In this document: positions 48,809 through 57,419 of the stretch, in pieces
How the letters are laid out: the number at the start of each line of letters is the position of its first letter
Numbering within the stretch: the stretch's first letter is position 1
Origin: Hetaerina americana
Taxonomy: Eukaryota; Arthropoda; Insecta; Odonata; Calopterygidae
Assembly (NCBI GenBank): GCA_022747635.1
Contig: JAKTNV010000001.1
Span: 33,540,040-33,604,039, forward strand
Direction: 5' to 3'
Length of the DNA stretch: 64,000 bases
Notes under the pieces: generated by a model
The model's input: only the letters and a program-made list of their open reading frames with translations
Told to the model about the DNA's origin: nothing
Database searches by the model: none
Program-made: the position numbers and the translations under genes

Positions 48809-50141
48809 CTACCTTGATCAAAAATTTCCCGGAATTTATTCAGAAAATTAAAAATACAAGTTTATTCATCTAAATCTATATTGTCCCCTTCAAAGTAATC
48901 CCCATCGACTGCAACACACTTATGCCAGCGCTTGATCCAATCCTCGAAACATTTTTTATATTCGGTTTTCGGTATGTCCATCAGTGCTTCCTGCGATTTT
49001 TCCATTACTTCCTCTCGGCTGCTAAAACGCGTTCCCCGTAATGGTTTTTTAACTCGATTGAACAGAAAGAAGTCTCAGGGAGCCAAATCAGGTGAACTCG
49101 GTGGCTGTTGGATGGTATTTGTTGCATTTTTCGTCAAAAAATTACGAATAATGATAGCACTGTGCGACGGTGCGTTATCATGGTGCAAAATCCACGAGTT
49201 TTCTGCCCACATTTCTGGTCTCTTTCGGCGAATTGCTTCACGCAAACGTCTCATAACGCCCAAATAATACTCTTTGTTTACTTTCTGGCCTTCTGGCAAA
49301 AATTCATGATGCACTACACCGTTGTAATCCATGAAAACCGTCAGCATTGCCTTCTTTTTTGACTGAAAACGACGTGGTTTTTTTGGTCTCGGCTCATTTG
49401 GTGAACGCCATTCACTTGCCTGATGTCTGGATTGCGTGTCGTACTCATAAACCCACGTCTCGTCTCCAGTAATGATCCTTTTGATGAATGTGGGATCGGA
49501 TTCAGCCTCGCAAATCAAGTCTTTTGCGACGTCAACACGGTCTCTTTTTTGCATGAAATTGAGGTCTTCCGGCACCAACTTTGCTGCTACACGACGGAAA
49601 CCCAAATCATTAACCACAATGTCTTGGGCGGATCCATAGGCAATGTTCAAGTCCTCCGCTATTTCTCTGATGGTTAATTTGCGGTTATTGACCAACATTT
49701 CTTTTACTTTATCAATTTTTTCACCGACTTTCGATGTCGATGGTCTGCCACTGCGTTCATCATCTTCGATTGACTCACGACCACTTCTGAACCGCTCGTG
49801 CCACTGGTAAACGACCGTTTTTTTTAGAGAATCGTTGCCGAAACACTTTTCCAACATTTCCAACGTCCGTGCGCCACTAAATCCGTTTTTTACGCAAAAT
49901 TTAATACAAGTTCGTTGTTGCAAATTTAAATCCATTTCTGCAATTGTAAAAAATCGCCAACACACACAGAGATAGATGTACTCTTGGCTACGTAACTTTT
50001 GCAAATGTCAAGTTATGACACTAAGATTTAAAGGGAATATCAACAACAGATGTACCAATTTAACAAAAAAAAACAGAACTCAAATCGGAACGATGGGAGC
50101 GCCACACGGTGGTTATTCCGGGAACTTTTTGATCAAGGTAG
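48809..50141 (-). mobile_element. Mariner DNA transposon, full-length
   Basis: A 1,333-bp element flanked by TA on both sides (48807-48808 and 50142-50143), the TA target duplication of the Tc1/mariner superfamily. Its left end begins CTACCTTGATCAAAAATTTC. The right end, reverse complemented, begins CTACCTTGATCAAAAAGTTC, so the terminal inverted repeats differ at about one position over the first 26-27 bases. The single transposase gene is on the minus strand. Size, TIRs and gene content match a complete mariner. One premature stop (49075-49077) is the only disabling change I see, so this is a recently inactivated copy. Confidence 0.95.
48862..49935 (-). pseudogene. Mariner transposase with one in-frame TGA
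   Basis: A DD34D cut-and-paste transposase that binds the TIRs and moves the element into TA sites. I chose the ATG at 49935 (MDLNLQQ), because the frame upstream belongs to the 5' UTR. The N-terminal helix-turn-helix region (about residues 1-110) contains VVYQWHERFRSG and the linker DDERSGRPSTS. The catalytic core shows ITGDETWVYEYD (first Asp), ILHHDNAPSH (second Asp) and SSPDLAP followed by TGA and then DFFLF. The third Asp therefore comes directly after the stop, 34 residues from the second. Past the TGA the same frame continues without further stops to TAA at 48862-48864, ending near GDYFEGDNIDLDE. The truncated product has 286 residues and should be catalytically dead unless the TGA is read through. 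Confidence 0.9.
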
Positions 50142-50529
50142 TATCTCTTTTAATTGACCTGGATGTTATTTGGACCTTGAGAGTCATTTCCGATTGTTTT
50201 AATTATTATTATTATTTTTTTTTATTTTTTTTTAATTATAATTATTATTATTATTACATAGTACTCTGTAGACATTACTGGGGCGTGTATCAGGGGGGAT
50301 TACATATCAGACTAATTTCGAATCAAAATACTTTCCCTCAATATCGCAGTCGGAAAACTTTTTTCTGATTCCTTATCGTTCGTGGGAAAGATATCTTAAA
50401 TCTGTTCTTCACTCAATTCTGTAATTTTATTCACGTGATCTCTCCTATCTTAGTACGATGGGGATAATAATACTTTTCAAAATCATCGCTAAAGAGACAT
50501 CCTTCTAATTAAAGCAAGATACTTAATGT
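50142..50529. other. AT-rich DNA with (TTA)/(TTTA) low complexity
   Basis: Low-complexity TTA-rich stretch at about 50195-50260. Nothing else recognised. Confidence 0.5.
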
Positions 50530-50690
50530 GTAATTGAATCTTCGCTCCGTGAGTGATTCCAAGCCTAGCTCCTCTAATATTTTGGATTCGGTACAAAGTT
50601 TATCATAACAACGTTTTACAAATCTAGCTCTTCTACGATGCACGCGATCTAATTCGGCAATCAATCCAACTTCATTCCACCTCTTCCTTG
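50530..50690 (-). mobile_element. Ancient CR1-type LINE RT C-terminal fragment
   Basis: The + strand GATTCCAAGCCTAGCTCCTC and TTTATCATAACAACGTTTTAC align with the C-terminal RT region of copy B (CCCAGCCTAAATCCCC and TTTATCATAACAATTTTTAAC) in the same order. It is strongly diverged, with both flanks lost. Confidence 0.65.
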
Positions 50691-50884
50691 TCTGTTTTCA
50701 CCTTTCAATTATCTTCCGATGAGATACAATATTCCGTCTGTGCTATATTAATGACCAATTGGAGGCACTTTTCTACCCGTTAAAAATTTATGCCCATTAT
50801 TTTCTATTTTTATTGTATTAAAATTAAACATTAGTTCATAAATTAATTTATAATTATCTCGTCATTAAGATGTTAATATTTCAC

Positions 50885-51015
50885 CATCGGAGGTCGCGGT
50901 AGTCCAGGGGGTAAAGCGTTAAACTATTGACCGGAGGATTTCGGTCTACTGGGTGAACTCTATACCAATCCCTACCAAACCGAACTTCGGGTTGATTATT
51001 GTGTCTATGGTTTTT
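50885..51015 (+). repeat. SINE with internal deletion, 9925 family
   Basis: The A-box-like GTAGTCCAGGGGGTAAAGCG head is followed closely by GTGAACTCTATACCAATCCC and CCGAACTTCGGGTTGATTAT, the 3' block and hairpin of the family. The B box and body are missing or worn. Confidence 0.55.
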
Positions 51016-52030
51016 TTTGTTCCACCATTTCAGAACTGAAACCACGCAATTCATGGGTTGGCCCCATGTTTTAATTTTTGCTGCCGTGGAAAAATAGTTC
51101 TTAAACGCGAATGCACATTTATATGAAACTTGCGCCCTCGTGGTTACATTGGTCCAGGGATGAGAATCTTAGGCATCACCCCTTTATTCCCATGTTATCA
51201 CGCTAAACTCCACTGTTGATGCTTTCCTGCGGACGGCCAAATAAAACTCGGCTTAACTTTCCGCAGTGATCAGTTGGGAATTAATTTCATTCATCTCGTG
51301 TTTAAGAATTTACTCTTAACTCCTTTTTTTAGGAAAAAACATTCTTATCTCCAGCTTTATTGCTTATTTTTTATTTTGCTACGCATTTTGCTTCCCATGC
51401 CTTATTACTTATTTTGTACGTTAACGAACGACTTTTTAGGAAGAAATGACGGTAATTAGTACGAAACATCCAATATCATTTGAAGAACACCAGGTGGATT
51501 GGGATCATGGAAAAATGAGTGAGCTTATCGAGTTCATGTATCTTTGTTTCTAACAAATTACCTCTCAGAAGAAAGATTGTAGTTACAAATTAATAAAATT
51601 AAAAAAAGCGAGCGAAATGGTTATAGATGAATGTGTATGATGAATGATGGAAAAAGAATTCCAATCTAGCACGCGTAAGGGTGTTTTTCCACAAAAGTTT
51701 TGTACATAATTTGATTGATTTAAGACAGGAACATCCGTTACTTGAATTTGCAAAAAAAGAAGCTCAACCTAATAAGTTCATTCGAAGACTCAAGTTCTCT
51801 CTTCCGATAAAGATAGCAGGATCCTAGGTTCACATGAATAACTTCCGAACATTTCAGACAGGGAGTCATAGTTCCCACACGACAACCCTCGAGTCTCACT
51901 CGGCAATGTATTATTTTGCTACAATGTTCTGCAGCCAACCCGCGAGAATGCCAGTTAGGTCGAACCCGAGCTGAGAACAGACCAACTGCCGGATTTGGTA
52001 TCTTTAAAGCCGCCAATCAACACTGTTCCA
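51016..52030. other. AT-rich non-coding DNA
   Basis: Nothing recognised. Short minus-strand frame at 51738-52016 without domain. Confidence 0.45.
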
Positions 52031-52640
52031 TGAGCAGATAATATATACACTCCCGCCCCGACCCAACTCCCAAACTTAATCCAGGTGTGTGGGTGTGTGT
52101 GGATCAAAGGTATAAAACTCGTGCCCTAGGTAGAGAGAGAGATCTAGGAGACGGAAAGGTGTGAGTAGTTTGTTTGCAAAGGAGGGGGAGAGGAAGAAGT
52201 TATTCCGCGGATGTATGGAGTTGGACCGAGGGGATCGGAAGGGATGATGGAAGAGAAGGGTTGGGCGGGGCGGTGGGTCTTTGCGCCGCGTGGATTGTCG
52301 TAGGGGGTCGCGTTACATTACCCTTTCATTTTGCGAGCCAGGTGCCGCGGGGGCGAAGGGGTACTGGGGAGGGGGAACACATCCATTGAAAACATGCCCC
52401 CGACTTCCGGAAGCGTCCCCTCTCATCAAGACAGCGGCGTTCCCACACATCACGCTCTAAGGAAATGCCTCTCCCCCAGACACACTCGTCTCCTCCTCAT
52501 CCACCCCCGCGCGCCTCCTATAGCGCTCTCGGCGAGACGACGGAGAACGTTCATTCTCGCTGGTGCCCAATGATCTCGGTGGCAATTTTCCCTCGCTCTC
52601 TCCCACCACGTAGATAACCACTCCTGGCGCCCAGGTTTAG
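52031..52640. other. GC-rich island
   Basis: Purine-biased at about 52160-52290, then C-rich at 52390-52560. A (TG)n stretch follows at about 52660-52690. No gene supported. Confidence 0.4.
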
Positions 52641-52864
52641 AACGATCTCATGCCCAACTGTGTGTGTGTGTGTGTTTGTGTGCGTGTTAGCATATGAAAA
52701 CTATTCGGATACATGGATACATGGGAGAAAACCAAAAAAAAGGAACTGAAAAATATATAACAGAAAATACGCTGGAATTGTCAGAAATTGATCCGATTAA
52801 AATGTAAGCGTGACGGGAATGTTAGAGGAATTCTGATGGGAGCCCCTTGAATCATGAGGAGAGC

Positions 52865-53290
52865 AGGTAACACTTTTGGATAGGTATCTACAGGATGATC
52901 GAGTTCACTTTTGACACTGAGGGATTTATTATAGTTCCTCATTACCTTGGCAGACCACCGGGATGGAATAAGGGAGGTAAACGCCCATTACTGAGGGAAT
53001 TAAGTATGTAGTCGATCTTCCTTCGCACGATATGCGTGTACAATCACAAAAAAATCGAGCGTAAGCACCCCAAAATTTTTAATTAAAAAAAGTAATATTT
53101 AAGGATTTACTCAAGCACAACCATCATTATACGCTGCAGATTGTCACGTACGCATGTCATTGCATTGGGGTTTCTGTGCATTCGCCAAATATATATTCAA
53201 CTGTTTGTGAAAATGCATATTAATATTAAGAGGCTGGTGCCCTAACACCCCTCGCCACACGCCTTTATTAAATCCGTGGAGGTATTGTGG
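52865..53290 (+). mobile_element. Ancient CR1-type LINE 3' copy
   Basis: GAGTTCACTTTTGACACTGA and CTCATTACCTTGGCAGACC match the RT C-terminal coding region of copy A (GAGTTTAACTATGACACTGA and CACTACTTAGGTAGATCAGACC). Some 300 bp downstream, TGGTGCCCTAACACCCCTCG and CCACACGCC match the 3' hairpin. The spacing (about 410 bp) is close to copy A's, so both pieces are probably one old, decayed insertion. Confidence 0.7.
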
Positions 53291-53444
53291 AAGTGAGGTT
53301 GAAAGTTCACTGTTCGCTACTTCTTAAAACCGTTTTCCAAATCTGTTTTCAAAAATGTTACGGAAGTCCCTTGCTTCCGATATGGTGCACCACTCTTATA
53401 TACTATATATAATACATATATACACACATACATACATTTATATT

Positions 53445-53447
<3 letters not shown>

Positions 53448-53523
<76 letters not shown>
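53448..53523. repeat. (TA)n microsatellite abutting mariner fragment
   Basis: About 37 TA units with TACA-rich repeats on the left side (53400-53447). It directly borders the mariner coding fragment. Confidence 0.95.
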
Positions 53524-53528
<5 letters not shown>

Positions 53529-53767
53529 GAAACAATTTCATCGGTTAGAATACTGGGCCTACCACTTTGCTCTTCGTCATGGACATTTGTTCGTCCATTT
53601 TTAAAATCACGGCACCGTTGTCTAAGCTTTCCTTCACTCATAACTGTAGGTTCATAAACTAGGTATAACTCCCAATGGATTTCAGCAGCCGACAATCCTT
53701 TTGCATACAAGAATCGTATGACTGAACGCACTTCACAGCTGGTGGGATCAACGATTGTCACCGACAT
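53522..53767 (-). pseudogene. Mariner transposase N-terminus, cut by (TA)n
   Basis: An 82-codon minus-strand frame from the ATG at 53767 (MSVTIVDPTS), with an in-frame ATG 12 bases further upstream. It encodes the helix-turn-helix DNA-binding half of a mariner transposase. VRSVIRFLYAKGLSAAEIHW, KLRQRCRDFKNGRTNVHD and the linker EEQSGRPS are visible. It is a different lineage from the element at 48809. The frame then runs straight into the (TA)n tract, so the catalytic domain is absent. Upstream non-coding sequence to about 53880 (with GATGGCGCTGCAGG) may be its 5' UTR. No TIR was identified. Confidence 0.75.
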
Positions 53768-53889
53768 TGTTGTTTGCATGTCCGGACAAGCATACGACTT
53801 CTGAAACAAAACAAATCCTGCTGTAGCTTCTCAATGAATCAGTAGATGGCGCTGCAGGAGTAAAACTGTGTTCTGAAGCGACAGTATGG

Positions 53890-54212
53890 TAATATAACCA
53901 AACGGCCCTTACTTTATGAATATGTCTCGTGTAATTCATATACGGGAGAGAAAAAGGAGCAGCGTTTTTGCAAAAAATTCCATGCCTTTAAGAGGCATGT
54001 CCTAAAAGATTGGTGCCGTTAAAAATGCATGATTAAATCATGGCTCTTACAAAACACCCAGGGTAAATTCAGTTTAAATGATTATTAATCTAAAATGATT
54101 CATTCAATATTATGAAATTGCATTTCAACTTAGTAAATCATGGAAATGCAACAATTTCAGAAGATAAAAATCATTCATACAATTTAATGATTGAAGTTGT
54201 TGCATTGTTATG
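53890..54212. other. AT-rich DNA with a two-tier hairpin
   Basis: It contains an inverted repeat at 54146-54205: ATGCAACAA pairs with TTGTTGCAT, and inside it AATCATT pairs with AATGATT. Otherwise nothing recognised. Confidence 0.5.
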
Positions 54213-54310
54213 TACACTTAGCGGTAGATTCCGTTAAAGGTTACTGTCGGGGCATCTCGAGCAGTCTCTTGGTAAATCATGCTCAAGTTCCATTTTTTTC
54301 GTACAGGTGT
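54213..54310 (+). repeat. SINE 3' fragment, 47485 family
   Basis: CCGTTAAAGGTTACTGTCGG and GGCATCTCGAGCAGTCTCTT align with the 3' part of the SINE at 47485 (CGTTAAATTTACTGTCCCGG and CATCCTCCGCAGTTCTTT). Confidence 0.5.
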
Positions 54311-54577
54311 TTTTTGCAAGTCGTGATAGAAGAGGAAGTACAAAGTGATGTCAAATGAATGATATTCATTTACATAATCGATAAACAGGGAACCGGTAGT
54401 TTTGGGAGAAAGATCATTATTATAAGAAAATTATGATGCGCACTCGTAGAAATAATAAAACAAACTCCACTTATTATAACGATACAAAAGTAAACGTCAA
54501 CCGATGTACGACACTAATATATGTCTTAGTGGCTCTGATTCTAGTAATAAACGGCTACATTTGCATATTTCTTCGCA

Positions 54578-54615
54578 AGCAACCGCCAGGGCGCGTGGCG
54601 GGTTGGTTAGAATTT
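54578..54615 (-). mobile_element. Possible LINE 3' hairpin relic
   Basis: CAAGCAACCGCCAGGGCGCG then TGGCGGG resembles the minus-strand LINE hairpin CAAGCCGCCGCAAGGGCGTG then TGGCGGG. There is no tail or 3' UTR around it. Confidence 0.35.
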
Positions 54616-54749
54616 GGCGGCGTGGGGTTGAGATACCAGGCATTCATGCACAAAATTATTGGTTCAGCCTGAACCCTTATGTGTTTTAGCTATCGCTAGT
54701 CGCCACCGATTCTGAATCCAAGATCCATTTTTCCTGAATTCCAGGTATT

Positions 54750-56180
54750 GTGAGCGCAAAACTTTAATTTTACAGTCCTTCCCCGCTCAGTGGATGTGAA
54801 GTCTACCCGCTCACTATCCCGCTCCCAGAAGAGTCCATCGAAGGCGTTTAGAGCGCGCTACGCACACGCACTCGAAGGAGGATCTCAGACGCGAAAGTCC
54901 TGAGGGATGCGGGTTCGAGGAAAGGGCGACCGAGTAGAAGTAGTGTGTGAAGGAAGAAGACGTGAGCGCGGATTGGAGGCCGAGGTCGTCGGTTGGATGC
55001 GGCGAGGAGAAGAAAGAGAACATAGGGTGGGGGGAAGGATTTTGGACCACAAGGGGGAAGGCGTTGAGGAGGCGAGAGAGAGAGAAAGACACTCTTGCGG
55101 TGTGTTCGGATCCGACCCCCCGTCGCGTGGAGGAAGAGGGGATTCTTCTCGCATTGTAACGGGGTATTTTAGTCTGCGGGTGAGTGGGGTGGGGTGAGGC
55201 AGGATGGAGTGAGCCTTAAACAGCGGGGGTCAACCGAAACGAACGCATATACACACGCACGCACGCACTCAATACACAAGGAAGAGGTGGAAACCGTACG
55301 AAAAGCACTTGAAAATGATTCCCCCCCCCCTCTCCTTAGTCTCCTCCCTCCCGTCTCCTTGTGGCCAGGGATCCTACCGGCGTCGACGGCTAACCCCCCG
55401 CGGAGGGAATTAGGGTGTGCTCCCAAAAGGGGAAAACAGGGATTTCCCTTTTTTTCATGCCCTCTCTCTCTCTCCCGGTCCGTACCCATCCCATCGGTGG
55501 GAGAGGAGGAGGGGAAGGGGCCGCGGCGCACTCTTTTTACACCATTCTCCCCGGCGTCAGGAGATGGAGGGAGAGAGGGATGGACGAGCATTGTTCGGAG
55601 GGGAAATCGAGAGGACCAAGGTAGAGTGCGAAACGTGAGCATAGAGAGGAAGAGGAAAAGAGAGATATCCAAGTATATACAGAGAGGCCGTGTGCGAGTC
55701 GGAGTGTCGTGTTTTCAAGAAGGTCTGTTCGGGGCGTTAAAAAGAGTTTGACGACGGACGGAAGCGAAACTATTCCATGCGATCAAAATGGGCGGAGGAC
55801 GGGTGGTGGTTTCTTTCCAAATGGGAGTGGTTTTCTCATCTTCCTCGTTTTGTTCCGAGTGGTTTTTTTCACATCGGGTATTGCAAGAGTGAGAGTATAG
55901 GGAGTTGCGGGGGCCCGTCGCTATCGACTTTCGCTCCGATGGCCTCGCGAGGGCTGCTCTAAGATCTCACATCGATCCGCGGGAGAGGAGGCGGAAGGGG
56001 TGAATGGTTCGCTATATAATATATTTCCTGCGAGAGGAGATCGACAGATGTGCGCTGGCGAGAGGGAGGAACTGGCTTGCTGTCAATTCTCTTTGAGGTT
56101 GTGAAGTGGAGCAATTGTGGGTGGGGGAACTAGGGAAAGGAGGTGTCACTTCGGTTGCCGCAGGCGTTGAGGAAAATCAA
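54750..56180. other. Large GC-rich, purine-biased island
   Basis: The strongest and longest island besides 17-18.6 kb. Most of 54900-55100 and 55480-55700 is G/A-rich on the + strand. A 10-C run lies at 55321-55330. Overlapping frames (185 codons on + at 55194-55751, 167 codons on - at 55169-55672) share the same DNA and show no domain. It could be a promoter-type CpG island for a gene outside the window, but nothing here proves it. Confidence 0.45.
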
Positions 56181-56486
56181 GTGTTTCGATGGGTAGTAGC
56201 ACGGAAGAAGATGATACGATGAATCAGTTTTTCATAAATTGGGTGAATGCGACCCATCAATGAACCGATGCTCTAGGGCTGGACATATTCACTCCCAATG
56301 CCTCCTTGTTTTCAATATTCAGAAATGGCAAAAATTAGGATTAAGTTCAAAATATTTTGGGTTCTATTTGTCAATTTTTCGGTAACATAAGTGAAAACTG
56401 CGGCTAAAAAATGGCTGGTGGAGGAGACAAAAGAGGCTGATAATTTTTGATAAAAATGGGACTACACAGATATCTAATTAACTTCT
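56181..56486. other. Non-coding DNA
   Basis: Nothing recognised. Confidence 0.45.
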
Positions 56487-56965
56487 ACATCTACATCTAC
56501 ATCTAATTAATACCCCGCAAGCCGCCGCAAGGGCGTGTGGCGGGGGGTGCTAGGACACCACCCGTAATTTAGAAAAGAAAAAGAAAAAAAAACCGCATGC
56601 AATAACGACAAAATCATATATAAAAAAAAACATGGCATACATTCATGCATGAACACTTACACCCCACACACATGCAAACACTCAAACTACCAACTAACAT
56701 ACCCATGCACCTGAAAGTATACCTAACATCTCTATAGTGTTTAATTTTGTTCCGACTTGTAAATTCAACGTTTTTAATATTTCTAAAGTGACTTCGGTTT
56801 CTTGCTATTATGATTTCTGATTGTTCGGGAAAAGAATGAGTATTTGTACCTATCTGTCTTGGAATCTATCTCCCTTAGTTTATCTTTGTGGTCTGATCTA
56901 CCTAAGGAGTGTGGGGCCATTATAATTCCTTCAGTGTCATAGTTAAACTCGTTTGTTCTGAACCT
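56487..56965 (-). mobile_element. CR1-type LINE copy C, 5'-truncated
   Basis: A minus-strand copy of about 480 bp. The (CTACAT)n tail lies at about 56487-56506, followed by the hairpin, the 3' UTR and the last ~50 codons of the RT frame, starting abruptly at the equivalent of LLERFRTNEF near 56965. It is slightly more diverged than copies A and B. It lies immediately downstream (in element orientation) of copy B's shared flank, separated by only about 30 bases, giving a head-to-tail pair. Confidence 0.9.
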
Positions 56966-56995
56966 TTCTAAATATTGTTACTTATTGAACCTTAA

Positions 56996-57131
56996 AGATA
57001 TTGTTCACGTCATGATCGACGACCAAAGATTTTGAGACCCTCAATTTCCCACTAAGGCAGATTTTTCGTAAGAGAACATTTCAATTAAAAGCCTGAGGAA
57101 AGGGAAAGGTAAATTTCCGTAAATTAACACA
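56996..57131 (-). repeat. 3' flank shared with LINE copy A
   Basis: This lies directly after the tail of copy B. Read on the minus strand it matches 21765-21908 almost base for base, apart from the GAGGGTCTCAAA unit present once here and twice there. The match ends at ATATCT, after which this locus enters about 30 bases of filler and then copy C. Confidence 0.8.
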
Positions 57132-57148
57132 TCTACATCTACTTAATA

Positions 57149-57184
57149 CCCCGCAAGCCGCCGCAAGAGCGTGTGGCGGAGGGT
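57149..57184 (-). other. LINE 3'-UTR stem-loop (copy B)
   Basis: The same hairpin as at 21711-21746, with the loop changed from CCCTTGC to CTCTTGC and CCCCCC to CCCTCC. The outer and inner stems are still essentially paired. Confidence 0.5.
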
Positions 57185-57419
57185 GTTAGGACACCACCCG
57201 TAATTTAGAAAGGAAAAAAAACCGCATGCAAGAACCAAAAAATCATATATCCACAAAAAAAAACATGCCATTCATTCATGCTAGAACACTTACACCCCAC
57301 AGACATGCAAACACTCAATCTACATCTTACATACACATGCACCTGAAAGTATACCTACAGCTTTGCAGTGTTTAACTTTGCTCCGACTAGTAAATTCAGT
57401 GTTTTCAATATTTCTAAAG

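Noticed and set aside
49108..49677. Plus-strand frames over the mariner
   Set aside because: Antisense shadows of the transposase gene.
55169..55751. Overlapping 185-codon (+) and 167-codon (-) frames
   Set aside because: They occupy the same purine-rich DNA on opposite strands, are low-complexity, and have no recognisable motif.
57132..57145. CRISPR-like direct repeats (CTACAT)n
   Set aside because: These are 6-base tandem tails of LINEs, without spacers.
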